From Nymphaea colorata (lineage: Eukaryota; Streptophyta; Magnoliopsida; Nymphaeales; Nymphaeaceae): 60,000 bases of DNA. The stretch spans positions 20,838,581 to 20,898,580 of the forward strand of contig NC_045147.1 in NCBI RefSeq assembly GCF_008831285.2, given 5' to 3'. Positions 13,367 to 26,340 of this stretch are shown piece by piece (the first letter of the stretch is position 1; the number at the start of each line of letters is the position of its first letter). Both the position numbers and the translations under genes were made by a program. The notes under the pieces were generated by a model, which did not search any database, was not told where the DNA came from, and saw only the letters and a list, made by a program, of their open reading frames with translations.

Positions 13367-15092
13367 TTAGGGCAAGTTAAAGAAGGAGAGATCCTTTTTC
13401 CTTGTGTTGTCCCGCGTCTCTTTCTCTCTCGCTCTTCCCCTGTTTGCTCTTTCGTTCGGTCGGTCTTCTTTTCTGCCTTTCTTGTTTTTTGTTTTGTTTT
13501 TCTACTTTGTTCTCGTGTTTGATTCGTCACTTTTTCCCCTGTTCTTGTTTGTGTCGTTTATCCTTATTTCGTTATTCAACTTCATCATTTATTGGTTCTT
13601 CGGAGTGGGTGTGATGCATATCCGCGTAAATGAAAACGATCAGGAAAGAGTAAGAAAAGAAAAATGGCCGGGCTGTTGAGGGCATTGACTTTCTCTCTCT
13701 ACGTATGGATCTTGTTTTCTCTCTTTTATTGTTTCTAATTTTCTGATCATTAGTTCCTTTTTACATTACAAAGAGTTATTGTTAAGTTGTAGATTTGAAA
13801 TGAAAATTGACTGCCTACCTTTTGTGCCAATTCTACAAAAACAATTTCATTTTTTGTATGAAACAAATGCCGGCGACGTGGGGACAATATTTTTGTTGCT
13901 TAATTCAAGCGATGATAAAATGTCGGTGCATAAGATATACAAAATTACATAAATATATAAAAAGCCAAATAAAGAAAACAAACATCTTTTATTGGCGTTA
14001 TTGGTTTGTAAAAAGGAAATTTTAATAATTAAAGAAATGAATTGTAGATGTCGACGTTGCATTATTTTGAATTAAAAAAATCGGACGAGCAGCAATGTGG
14101 TATTTTTCTTTTTGATTTGGTGGCAAGCCGAAATTAGGCAGGCCTACTGCATCATGCCCACACGATTCGTCACCGGCATCCAATTATTGATCCATCTTCT
14201 CCCAAAAGAATGGCTTGATCCAATTCCCCAATCTAAGGGAAGCCCGTTTTAATGACAAAATCATTGCATTTTTTTTTTTTACTCTTAATCATATATGTCT
14301 GATCTAAAGTAAGGTCCATAGATCTCAATATCATATAAAATGAGGATTTGAGATCTTAAGTATGCATCTAAAACCTTGCATATAAAATCTAATGGGCGGT
14401 GATATATTAATCAACAGATTTGAGATCATCGGAAAAGGGAAATAAATGGCCCCTTTTATCTTAAGAAAACGACACTTCAGTGTCACAAATCTTTACTTTT
14501 CCAACAAAATGAACCAAGATTAATCCAGGTGTCCTTTGTTAGTATTGGAGACAGTAATTGAGATATTACTTTGTCATCAAAGTCAACACCTGGATAAGAT
14601 ATATTGTACTTAATGATGTGTGGTATAGAGTGTGACATGGAAGATGTTAGTTTGGCTTCACCAAGAAAACTCCTTTTCTTTTATAAAATAATGATAATTA
14701 TCTTTTTTATAAACTAATAAATTTTAATTAAAACTTAAAAATGGAGGACTAAACAGACGGACTTTTTAAATTTTACCAAGTTTATAAAAAGTCTGAAAGA
14801 CAGTGCCAGATCCTCACCGTAATTTAATTTAACTTATGTCTCGGGAAACTTGAAATATGTTGGAGTACAAAATATATAAAAGGTTCATCAGCATTCTAAA
14901 GCATTAAATAATATCAATATAAAATCCTCTTACTTGTGGGTATGCAGTAGGGTTGCAAGTTAGCAGGTCTTTCGTTAAATTTCCATTAGCATTAATATTC
15001 CTGACATTGGAATTGTGTGGTTTTTCCTTCTTTTCACCTCCATCATATCACCCTCCCCCACGCCCTCCAACCCAAAAAAAAAAAAAAAAAAA

Positions 15093-15132
<40 letters not shown>

Positions 15133-17790
15133 GTTGGGTAGTTCAAATTCTTGAATTTAAATAATTCAAAAAGTATAGTTAAATCAAATTAGATATAAAT
15201 ATATACATACAAAATTGGATTTAGTAGAATCCCTCATCCCTTTTTCTTTATGCTCTCTGAAGCTAGGGCTTTGTGACGTTTAGAGCAGATCCATGTTGGG
15301 TACCATTTTCTTATTTTTATAAAATACATTATAATAACACTCACAAGAATCAAATGACCCATCATGACCAACTATACTTCCTCCATTCAATTTAATGGAA
15401 TTAAATGCAACTAAAGGGGTTATTTGGCTATGGGACATAAATATTGTTTTACTTATTAACCCCAATTTAATCTGCCTTAATATTTGAGGCAATTAATGGA
15501 ACCGTGTATATGAGTTCCAATTGTCAAAAAGACCCAAAAAGAACAAAATTTTCAAAATGACGTGGTAACTTTTGCAACCCCTGGTTTTGGATATTCTAAC
15601 TGAATCCAATATTAAATTTATCAGAATCAGAAGCAATCAAAATCAAAAGGTCCAATTTTATAAATTTGCATTACAACTTTTGTCCTCTCTCAATCAAAAG
15701 TAGAGACGACTACCAGGTAACGGCCGGGAAAATCGTCCGATATTCACCCCGCGTAAGGAGCGTGACCTCTTAATTTATTGAGTTATCATTCATCTTCCGA
15801 ACGAAGCAAAATTGATTTACTTTACGTTGTTAAAATATTCGAAGTTATTATTTTATTAAATGCTGCGGATTTGCGGTTCCGCATTGTATTGTCGGAATGA
15901 TATTTCTTGTGATGCAAGTAAGTTGAGCAATAGATTTTATTTGTCCGTCTAATAAAAAAAAAAAACAGTAAATGAGAAGACTCAACTTTCATCATCCCCG
16001 TCGGTGACCATCTTCTCCCTTCTCCTCAATTAAACGGGGCCCTCTACAACGCATTTATCATTTAGAGGGTAACCGTGTCCGCAGCCGTTGATATTCAAGA
16101 TGGGCGGTCATCATGCCCCTCGTATCTGATGCCATCTCAACTTTCTTTGGACTTTTGAGACCACGGATCTTAGATTGGAGTGTCCTGCTTTGATGTTAGT
16201 ACAAACGGATCCAGTCCGTTATAGCTGATTCATAATGTACATTGCACCCATGTTAGAAAAACTGGAGCAAATTTTGAGATTTTACTAGACAAGCAAGTAT
16301 TTTTATATTTGTAATGCTACCAGAGGTAGAGGTAGAGGCGTAGTGTAGTTGGTCACACTGGCGGGTCGGTCAGTGAAAGTGTGGTTGTTAATTTGATTTT
16401 TATGGACACTACATATTATTATGGACTTCAAATTATAGCTGTAATTGACAAGTGCACCAATCTCCTCGTAAATCTAGAAACAGCTTTGAGCCTAAGGACA
16501 TGCTTCTTTTCCATACCTACAATAAAACAACATAATGCCGAGATACGAAAAGAGAAGAGGAAAGATGAGTTTTCTGGAAAGATATCTCATATGGGTCCTA
16601 GATTGGCCATTTGAAAAAATGGACTCCTGGTAATTACTCTGTAAATAGAAAAGCACATAAACGGGTGGTGCACCAAAATGAGGGTTTCACTAGCATTAAT
16701 TATCAGTCAAGATTTTTTGGCATTGTAGGGTACAGCGTATTGAATATCTCATAAAAAAATATTCACATAAAGGCAATTTTTAGCAATAATTAAAAAATAA
16801 GCTTCACATTTCTGATTTTCCAATTGCAGTGGTCGCCATTGTTGAAAATTGCAGGAACAAGGGCCTCCCTCCACCTAAATCATCTCATGTCGAAAACTTC
16901 GAAGACGTGTATTTCAAAATATTTAAGTTCGAGCTTGAGAAATTTTTGATATCTTTACACGCCAAAATGAAAAACAAAACTGTTGTCAGTTTGTCAACCC
17001 TTCAATTTAACTGATATTTTAACCAGAGTTACAAAACAAGGATAAAAGTAAGTCTTATTTAACCTTCTAAGTCATGGCAAAAATGAGATCCAGATCACGA
17101 AATCCTAAGAAAAAAAAAATCACAGAACCATTTAAAAATTTGAGAAAACAGAGGTCCCTAGCTGGAAATTTTGCTTCAAAATATTGGTCCACTCGCATTA
17201 TATTTGAGAAGGAAAGAGACAGCTGCTGGCAATTTTGTTCATTTATAGCGGTCTTCGTCATAATTTTTTTGAAGGCAATTCTTCACCAAATCTTATGCAG
17301 TTCATAGTCTTTTTTAAATATGATTTCTCCATTTGCTGCCTTCTTGACGATATTTAGACAATTTACTTCATTAAGGTAGAATTCCCTAAATCTGAAAACT
17401 AAACAGAACAAGAAAAGTTTAAAAATAAGAGATCCCATGCAAGTGAACAGCTTGCATTTATTTTTGGTTTTCCAACAGCGAACTATATTACCAAAATAAT
17501 TTACTAATGCAAGAAAAATTATTATCAAAATAATTTGTATCAATTGTACAACTATTCGCATGCGTATTTTGTTATTGGCTTAAATTAATTAGCTAAAGGC
17601 GAGGCAGCTTCATGACCCTATCCACTGAAATACCATGATGCTCCAAGTAACATAGCTGGTCCGTTGGGTGGTGACATATAAGGTGCATCGTAACGATGGG
17701 ATGACGACACTTTAGTTGACGGGTTTATATACCAAACCCCACCTAAGTCCCAACAACCCTGAGGGCAAGGGGAATGGAGGGCATTGAAAC
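13364..17790. other. Intergenic, no gene supported
   Basis: AT-rich DNA with scattered short open frames, none with splice or family support. It should hold the RING-gene promoter at its left end. A compound microsatellite lies at 15074-15132 (poly-A, then CT, then TA). The rest shows no structure I can name. Confidence 0.5.
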
Positions 17791-18025
17791 TAAGAGTGGG
17801 CATCGGGCCAGGCCAGGCAGCCCGGCCCATTTAAAAATAAAAAGTAAATTTTTAATAAAATAAATTTTAAATGTAAAATATTTTTTTAATAATAAATATA
17901 TATTATTAAAATACAAATTTTAAAATATATATTTTTTAAACTTAAACGAGCCGAACCGAGCCCGAAAAATGCTGGCCCAAGCCTGGGCCCAACCTGGCCG
18001 CGGCCCGGCCCAACGCCCACCCTTA
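17791..18025. mobile_element. Foldback/MITE-like element with GC-rich inverted ends
   Basis: The left end (taagagtgggcatcgggcc) is matched in reverse complement by the right end (gcccaaCGCCCACCCTTA region). The GC-rich arms are ~40 bp each. They enclose an AT-rich centre (17831-17940) and a second GC-rich stretch. Inverted GC-rich ends around a short non-coding core are typical of a non-autonomous DNA element. I could not settle the target-site duplication, so the superfamily is left open. Confidence 0.55.
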
Positions 18026-18380
18026 ATTAAGACATTTTTTTGGAGGTCATGGGTTGTAAACTTCCTACTCACCCGTAAGACCAATATCATATTGCAACGG
18101 TTACCAGATCTCCTCTGTTCAATTTAGACTCAAACTTGGATCTGACAATCTAAAACTGAATCCAGAATCAACTCGTCGCTTGCATGTAATCAGATCGGAT
18201 CCTTGTCAGACAGATCTGAGTCCTATTATTGGTCAAATCTTAATCTTTTCACCAAAACTAACTATAAACCATTGACATCCCCAATTATCTTAATATCACC
18301 TTCAAGGTAGGGTAAGATTCTTCAATTGATCCTCATCAACCCCATAGTTTACTCCTAATAACATATGTTATCAGTATCGA
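18026..18380. other. Intergenic spacer
   Basis: No open frame or repeat recognised. It separates the foldback element from the duplicated block that follows. Confidence 0.4.
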
Positions 18381-20235
18381 TAACTATGAGGTTACCATTG
18401 CTCAGGTTGCATCATCAATGTGAACCTAAAAATAAGAAAATGAAAGTTACAGTGCTTTCTACTTGAGCTTAGGGCATACCTGATGCAACATGATAATGCT
18501 AAAATCTCAAGAATCCTTCGCTACCAATTGTTGTTGCCAAAAAGCAAATGATGGCATATAATGATACCGAATCAACTCTTATTCCACCTACCAAATAGTG
18601 TTCCCATCTATTACACATCAAAATTTTTGAACTTATTAGAAAGCCTTTGGAAGAGGTGACAAAAAAATATGGTAATTTTTGAGTGCTGTAAACGGAAACA
18701 CTCTACCGCATCTGGCAGAGAAAGAGACGGAAGGATGTGGTTTAGGGGCACTATATATAAGAAATATTAGATTTGAGAAACACTAATATGGAAAGAACTA
18801 GGAGCTACACTGTGGGTTGGTGTAGGCCACTGACGCACGAGCCCACCAAATTGTCACGTTCTTTTCTCAATGCGAGAGATCATTTTTGATAGCTTCTCTA
18901 TTATTTAAATATTCTAAACATTACACATTATTTAAGTCGTGTAGGCATGTGTGCGCGCTATGGATGTTTCTTTAAGAAATTCAACGCGACGAACGGAAAA
19001 TGACAAAATTCGTAACTCTTGCAAAATTAAAAAGTTTAGTGCCACCTATGTTGAAATTTTGAAAAACTATATTTCGACCCGTTCAAATTTTGAAACTATA
19101 ATTTAACTCTACAATAAACAATTCCTATAAACAATTCCTACCTGGGCCCCTAACAAAACTTATTTAAATTTAAGAGAAATAAAAATTAGACCAATTTCAT
19201 GCAACACTGCTCTGTCCCACCTTATAAGCAGCGACATAACCAAAAAAATTCTCCTGAAGCCTGGAGGGGCACTTGTTTAAAAACACTCAAATCTGATGGA
19301 ACACTTATATATATAAGGATAAGTATTTAAGATTCCACTTTTAAGAGAATGGTATACACCATTGTATGCCACTGCTTATAAGCTTATAAGGAACCTTTAT
19401 TAATATACTGCTTTTTATACAGTAAATTTATAATATGTATTTTGCTGAACATATCTTTTACATGGTAAATATGGCATCTATGTTTTGTATTGTGCATATT
19501 TTTAAACTATTATGATATTAATTGCAAAGGCAGTATAAAGAGACCTTTTTTAACTGTTTTTTTTTTTCTTGTTCTTTTTCTCTTTTATTCAGTCCCATAA
19601 GATCTGAATCGGGAGTTGACGAGCACTTGATTCTGGGCATATTCCTAAGAAGTGGACTGATTTATGCCCGGATCCATACCAGTTCGGGTTCGGGCTGGAT
19701 CAGTGGATGTGAAGTATAATTGTTCAATCCGAACTCAATCCATTCCTATCTATTGTGTAGGGCCTTGGAAGCAGGTCGAGCCTCTCGCACACCCGAATCC
19801 AATAAATAAAACTAAAGCAATTCGGGAGAATGTGATTGTTCGGTACTTGTGACATTGTTCCTAGCTCTTTGGCCATCGCAATTGACGGGATGTTGTGGGA
19901 ATTCCCCCACCATTTTTCAATGAATATGAGAATTTTCCAAGGTTCCGCAAGACTTGTGCTTCTACCAAATACCGCTGATGATTTCCCAAATATCTGGGCG
20001 GAGGCTCCAACAAGTCAAGATCGATGTTATTAAATACAAAACTATTGTCTTTTAATTGGAATACTCGAGATGTTTGGTCATTCAAAGTAATCCAAAACAT
20101 ATAAAATTTAAAATATGAAAATAAGTTATTACCACCAAAAAAAAAAAAAAACTTGCAGACATATGAGTTAGGCAAGAAAGATGATCACCCTTCACTTTTT
20201 GTATTCTTTTTTCGTAAAAGGGCCACCAGTTTCGA
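18381..20235. repeat. Local duplicated block, copy 1 (paired with 23497-25440)
   Basis: Three segments recur in the same order ~5.1-5.2 kb away: 18381-18880 with 23497-24000, 18886-19020 with 24404-24535, and 19841-20235 with 25044-25440. The DNA between the segments differs in length and content between copies. The pair carries exon-like pieces on the minus strand. The middle of this copy (19.02-19.84 kb) is unmatched and shows no gene. Confidence 0.85.
19847..19993 (-). pseudogene. Exon-like fragment (49 codons) of an unrecognised gene
   Basis: A 147-bp minus-strand stretch is open in one frame, with a pyrimidine-rich AG acceptor before it and a GT after it. It reads IFGKSSAVFGRSTSLAEPW, then a W-W-containing segment and ending AMAKELGTMSQ. 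The second copy (about 25050-25200) has lost one T, which shifts the frame. I do not recognise the protein. It may be a downstream exon of the gene whose better-preserved exons lie at 26.3-28.0 kb, because e3-like and this segment occur in the same order in both copies. Confidence 0.35.
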
Positions 20236-20264
20236 ACTTAAAAACGAAGCGCAAATACTTAAAA

Positions 20265-20420
20265 CAAATAAGAAAAGGAGAGTTACAGCGCTTTCTACTG
20301 GAGCTTAGGGTATAACTGATGCAACATGGTAATGCTAAAATCTCAACAAGACAAGAATCCTTGGCTACCAATTCTTGTGGCCAAAAAGAAAATGATGGCA
20401 AATAATGACATCAAATCAAC
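20265..20420. repeat. Third, shorter copy of the local repeat
   Basis: Matches 18430-18600 and 23550-23730, sharing taagaaaaggagagttaca and the following gatgcaacatggtaatgcta. It lies directly next to copy 1. Confidence 0.75.
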
Positions 20421-20504
20421 TCTTATTCGATTCAAATAATCACTAAATAATGACTCATAGAGCAAAGATGTGATGATTCTCCAATGAGAACAGTTTAGTA
20501 AGTT

Positions 20505-20690
20505 TGGATCAATGGTCTTATTTGATCTGAAAATCATCGGATTTGGATATACTTATGAATAGAGATCAGTGATTTTATGTAAAATTGTTGATCTTCGACC
20601 AATAGTCCTATCAGTCTTTAAATTCTTAAAATCTAAATCAATGGTATCTATAAAAGTTGTTGAATTTGTTTCTAAGTATAGCATAAACAA
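20505..20690. repeat. Isolated three-monomer satellite island
   Basis: Contains monomer signatures of the big arrays: ggatcaatggtcttatttga, then gatcttcgaccaatagtc, then gttgttgaatttgtttcta. Order and spacing follow the arrays (compare 31,570-31,690). It is diverged and lies ~8.4 kb from array 1. Confidence 0.8.
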
Positions 20691-22585
20691 ACAACCAGAT
20701 CGATGTGACAATCAAACCGGCGGGGACAACGACAGAGGCTCATTATAGTCATCAACCGCCGGTTAATGTAATGTCCAATAAGGGAAATGCAATTAATGAT
20801 TTCCAACATTTAGTAAAAAAGAACCATTTTGAACATTTTATAAGAGTCTAGTAAGAAGCCCACGTGGAACCACATCAAACGAACGATTTAGAAAACATCT
20901 AAAAACTTATGCGCTTGAAAAAATTGTGCTATTTTTAAAGCAAATAAATCGGGCGACCCAAATTTTTGGCTTGACCAATAAAAGAGTACCTTCCTCATAT
21001 TATACGCGGACGTCAAGTTCTGCGGTATCATATATTTTAGGTGCGGTTTTTAAGAATTTCTAGTCAAATAATAGTTAACAATGACCACAAACTTAGGGCT
21101 CTCTGTCCAAAACATAAGAGAAAAAAGAATAAAGGGCGATGTACTATTTCTATTTATCCATTTTCGACACGCACATGTCTTTTTTTTTAATTATTTCACT
21201 AAAGGTTAATGAAAAGGGGGTTATTTTTACTCAAAAACAAGGCAACCGGCGTTCTTTTTATCAGTTTTCAGTCTTTGGGCAACTGGCAACAGTGAACTAA
21301 GACGAAGGGCTGGGATGTTTTCCGGTATGATCATTTTTTCAATCTTGCCCAGATTTTTGCTAAATCGTGTGTGATGACTAACGAATCATTATTTGCAGTG
21401 GCTGCAACCCTGTTTTCTCATATTTACAGCCTTCTTTTCAGTTCTTGTTTGTGATGTACCTTTTCTTTTTTAGGATTTTATAATTATTGTCTGAAAAATA
21501 TTGTGTTTCATTGTTGTTTTAGTAGTATAGATTATTGGCTATATTAAGCTCTCTTGCTTGTATTATGTGTTCAGTCATGTTCCACTTTTCAAGTCTTGAT
21601 TTCACTTTCTACCTTTGTATATATGTTATAGTATGTTATATAACTATTTTACAGTATTTACTATATATAATATACGTTATGCACTTCTAATATGCTCAAA
21701 GGCATTATATTCTATAGTAGATATAGAAGAGTACCTGTGGCCACGTAAGGAAGGTGGGTTGTGTTCATTCTGATTCTGAAGGGTTCCAAAATACACGACT
21801 TTGCAAGACCTCCCTACTTCTCAACCGATGATCAAAGAGTTCCTTAGCAGATGAAGAGAGAAATGCAACATCCATCAAACAATGCCCTGCATGCGGCTGC
21901 CAAACTCGCAAAGCAATAGAGATATCCTGATCAATAACAGAACCAAGGGATTGGATTTCCTACAGAAGCGAAATGCATTGGGTACTTTGTGAGTTCCAAC
22001 ATAACAATAATCGATTTTGGCTCGGACTGAAAAACCTTCACTAAGAATTCGGTTTTGAAATGCAGGTTTCAAGAAATGGCTGATACAACAGCTTAGCTGA
22101 ATCGACTGAGAAGCACAAAAGAAATTTAATTTAATGACTTATTTCTTAAAAATTGCATGGAAAACATATAAAAGTCAATTAAATGTATGAGAATACTCAA
22201 AATACTGATAAACAGCTTTTTTAAGACAACAGATGGCACTCTTTTAGTTTTCCATTGCATAAAAAAGATTTCCGCCAGTTCAATTTTAATTGGTCTGAAC
22301 TTTTCAACGTTATCTTCTCGTGTTAAACGAAACTTCAACAAAAGCGTTAGTGCCATTCAGTCAGTTTGATTCTAACAACATTTGTCAGATTATGGCAAAA
22401 AAAAGCGGTCTATACCAAAATTTTCCTTAATATTCATCTTCTCATTTAATACTGAAAAGTTCCCCTCAGGACTGTCGACAAACATATTGCCGAGTGTCTT
22501 ACAAAAACGGTTTGATGATCCAATATGAACGATTTGTAATCATTTGGATTCGAATTTACGTATGAATTTGAGAAAGGGACAATAA
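20691..22585. other. Intergenic, no gene supported
   Basis: AT-rich DNA with no convincing open frame, repeat or splice-supported exon. Confidence 0.45.
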
Positions 22586-23410
22586 TATCATCTCCTGTTA
22601 TCACTTAGGCGAATTAAATCATAATGTATGTTCGGAACTATCTCTGGGTCCCCTTAAACTTTGTCTAAAAAATAGTAATAAAATTTCAAAAACACAAAAA
22701 GCCCAAGATATTTAATGTGACGTCTACGTTTTAAAATAGTTAAAAAAGCAAAAGTTTTTTTTAATATACATAAATAGTCCATAAGATCACTTTTTTGCAA
22801 AATGATCGTTAAAACAATAAAAAAAAATTCCTTTTTCCTTTAAAAAAGAAAATAACTCGCGGGCCTACTGAAGAAGCTGCCCTTAGTTTTTCAGAATTAA
22901 TAAAGAAGTCGGTCACCAAACTAATTAGATTATAGAACTTAACTAAACTAAGTATAGTTGACCTACTGATTATTGGGTAAGTTTGTAGAGATCAATACAA
23001 GTTAATGAACTTAAAATTGGTTTTACTTGAGAGAATTTTAGCCTTTTATCAAACTAAAACTTGAAAGCATTTTAGTTCTTTTGTCACACAGCTTAAGTGA
23101 TAACCTAGCCTTAATTGACAAAACATTTTTTTTTTTGGTTAAATCACACAAAACATAGTTGTGTTCCATGAAATGCTTAAATATAACCGGTCCTCCTGTC
23201 GAACAAGATAAGTACAACGTTAAATGGCAAGAAACAAACAGACAAGATATAATTATAGAACATCTACTTAAAAAAGAAAAATTATAAGGAAAAAGAAACA
23301 CAAGTGAAACATGATAATAAGTAGAAAAGGAGATGAAACAACAAGAACTGTACTTACCAAAGGACAGCTTCATAAAAGTAGGAGCCTTGCATGACCCAAG
23401 AAATGGCCAA
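22586..23410. repeat. Duplicated segment, copy 1 (paired with 25505-26340)
   Basis: Near-identical to 25505-26340, offset ~2.9 kb, with small indels. Its right end contains the last ~65 bp of an exon (minus strand, ending at 23346, with GTAAGT donor) that is complete at 26476-26274. Upstream of that the match breaks off into a repeated A-rich sequence. Confidence 0.85.
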
Positions 23411-23432
23411 GACAAAGAAACTAAAAAAGAAG

Positions 23433-23600
23433 GGAACCTAAAAAAGAAGGGAAAATATTTAAAACAAATAAGAAAAGGAGAGTTACAGTGCTTTACAACT
23501 ATGAGGTTACCATTGCTCAGGTTGCATCATCAATGTGAACCTAAAAAAGAAGGGAAAATATTTAAAACAAATAAGAAAAGGAGAGTTACAGTGCTTTATA
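23433..23600. repeat. ~105-bp direct duplication
   Basis: The stretch starting aagaagggaaaatatttaaa occurs at 23443 and again ~105 bp later, each followed by gagagttacagtgcttta. It forms the junction between the two duplicated blocks. Confidence 0.8.
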
Positions 23601-25440
23601 CTTGATCTTAGGGCATAGCTGATGCAACATGGTAATGCTAAAATCTCAAGCATCCTTAGCTACCATTTCTTGTTGCCAAAAAGCAAATGATGCAAAATAA
23701 TGATACCAAAACAACTCTTATCCCTCCTACCAATAGTGTTCCCATCTATTACACATCAAAACTTTCGAAATTATTAAAAAGCCTTCCGAAGAGGTGACCA
23801 AAAAATGGCAAATTTTGATTGAGTGCACTACACCGAAACACTCTACCGCATCTGGCAGAGGAAGAGCCAGAAATATGTGGTTTAGGGGCACTCATATAAG
23901 AAATATTAGATTTGAGAAACACTATAATATGTAAAGAACTAGGAGAGTATGGGTTGATGTGGTCAGTGTTGGTGTAGGCCACTGTCCACGAGCCCATCAA
24001 AAGTTACATTATTACATTGAAGCTGAACCTGGGCTACATGCGGTTTATACGGGCGGAGTCAAAAAAATTTTAAATTAAAGTTTCTAAATTTTGATTAGGA
24101 CTGAAATATTATTTTTCAAAATTTTTATATTTTTTAAAATTTTTATATAGAACAAGTGAAATTTTCTAAAATTTACCTATAAATTAAAAAAAAAAATTGA
24201 GGTGGCGCTTTTGTGGAACAGCGCCACTGAGATCAGCACTATAGCACATTATGTTTGATAATTCTCTCCTACTCCCTACGGAAACATGCAATGCACCCTC
24301 GAGCATTGTGTTTCAAAGGTAAATTTGAAAAGCCCTTAAGCCTGAATCATGAAAATTGAATGTATAAATCAATATTTCATAAGTTTTAAAATTTTCTCAG
24401 TTTGATAGCTTCTCTGTTATTTAAATATTCTAAACACTACACATTACTTTAGTCGTGTATGGATGCGTGCGCGCTATGGATGTTTTCTTCAATAAATTCA
24501 ACGCGACGAACGAAAAATGATAAAATTCGTAACACTTGGAAAGGGATCGTGCAAATTAGACATATAAATAGGATTTGTATGTTAAAAAAGAAAATTAATG
24601 ATGTTAGCTTTGTTGGTTCACCTTACACTTTCATATGTGTTGCGTTTTATTTATATGGCTACATTTATACAAACAAAACGTGTAAAATGGAAATATATTA
24701 ACAAAAAACAAGTGACATTTATACATTTAAATCAGGGACAAACTTGTCATCTTTAAGAAAAGCCGTGGAGAGAGAGGAAGCCTAACAGTGAAATAAATAC
24801 AAAGTTACATGCTAGAAAGAAAGAAAAAAACACAAGAGAAAAAGAAAGGGAGAGAGAGACGGTCATTTTATACAAGAAGAAAAAGACCGATTGTGAAATC
24901 AAACAGAAAGTTTGTGAATCAAATGGAGAATGGATCTGTTGTCTACTTGTGTAACGAGCACTATCTACGATTTTGAATTTGGAGAGAAAAGGTAATCTTG
25001 TCCTGGGCATGATTCGAATATAATAGGACTTCCGGAAAATTTTCGGTACTTGTGACATTGTTCCTAGCTCTTTGGCCATCGCAATTGACGGGATGTTGTG
25101 GGAATTCCCCCACCATTTTTCAATGAATATGAGAATTTCCAAGGTTCCGCAAGACTTGTGCTTCTACGAAACACCGCTGATGATTTCCTAAATATCTGGG
25201 CGGAGGCTCCAACAATCAAGATCGATGTTATTAAATACAAAGCTATTGTCTTTTAATTGGAATACTGGAGATGTTTGGTCATTTAAAGTAATCCAAAACA
25301 TATAAAATTTAAAATATGTCAATAAGTTATTACCACAAAAAAAAACTTGCAAACCTATTAGTTAGGCAAGGAAGATTATCACCCTTCACTTTTTGTATTC
25401 TTTTTTCGTAAAAGGGCCACCGTATTCTTTTTTTCGTAAA
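23497..25440. repeat. Local duplicated block, copy 2 (paired with 18381-20235)
   Basis: Partner of copy 1 in three collinear segments. A minus-strand open stretch (about 23895-23749) reads PKPHISGSSSARCGRVF and onward to a TAA, and looks like a degenerate C-terminal exon. The exon-like stretch near 25050-25200 is frameshifted here. Confidence 0.8.
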
Positions 25441-25504
25441 AGGGCCACTGGTTTCCAAACTAAAATTAAATTTCTTATTCGATTCAAATAATCACTAAAT
25501 AATC

Positions 25505-26340
25505 TCATCTCCTCTTATCACTTTATAACTTGAGCGAATTAAATCATAATGTATGTTCGCAGTTTGTCTAAAAAATAGTAATAAATTTTCAAAAACCCAA
25601 AAAGCCGAAGATATTTAATGTGACGTCTAGGTTTTAAATATAGTTAAAAAGCAAAAGTTTTTCGAATATACATAAATAGTCCATAAAGATCGCTTTTTGG
25701 CAAAATGATTGTTAAATCAATTACAAAAGTTCCTTTTCCTTTATAAAAATTAACCTCAAAAAGAAAATAACTTCGCGGGGCCTACTGAGGAAGCTGCCCT
25801 TAGTTTTTCAGAATTAATAAAGAAGTCGTTCACCAAACTAATTAGATTATAGAACTTAACTAAACTAAATATAGTAGACCTACTGATTGTTGGGTACGTT
25901 TGTAGAGATCAATACAAGTTAGTGAATTTAAAATTGGTTTTACTTGAGAGAATTTTAGCCTTTTATCAAACTAAAACTTGAAAGCATTTTAGTTCTTTTG
26001 TCACACAGCTTAAGTGATAACCTAGCCTTAATTGACAAAACATTTTTTTTTGGGTTAAATCACACAAAACATAGTTGTGTTCCATGAAATGCTTAAATAT
26101 AACCGGTCCTCCTGTAGAACAAGATAAGTACAACGTTAAATGGCAAGAAACAAACAGACAAGATATAATTATAGAACATCTACTTAGAAAAGAAAAATTA
26201 TAAGGAAAAAGGAACACAAGTGAAACATGATAATAAGTAGAAAAGGAGATGAAATAACAAAAACTGTACTTACCAAAGGACAGCTTCATAAAAGTAGGAG
26301 CCTTGCATGACCCAAGAAATGGCCAACACAAAGAAACTAA
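25505..26340. repeat. Duplicated segment, copy 2 (paired with 22586-23410)
   Basis: Same sequence as 22586-23410 with few changes. Here the exon at its right edge is intact and continues to 26476. Confidence 0.85.

Noticed and set aside
12656-13522. Plus-strand open frames of 119 and 168 codons over the RING-gene first exon
   Set aside because: Antisense shadows of a GC-rich exon and its GA-rich leader; the minus-strand frame continues through seven verified splice junctions.
16310-16380. tRNA-like stretch
   Set aside because: No consistent cloverleaf, A-box or B-box pairings on reading both strands.
24753-25142. 129-codon minus-strand frame
   Set aside because: Begins just after a frameshift relative to the duplicate copy and runs on through low-complexity Ser/Phe/Leu sequence; only the first part resembles an exon.
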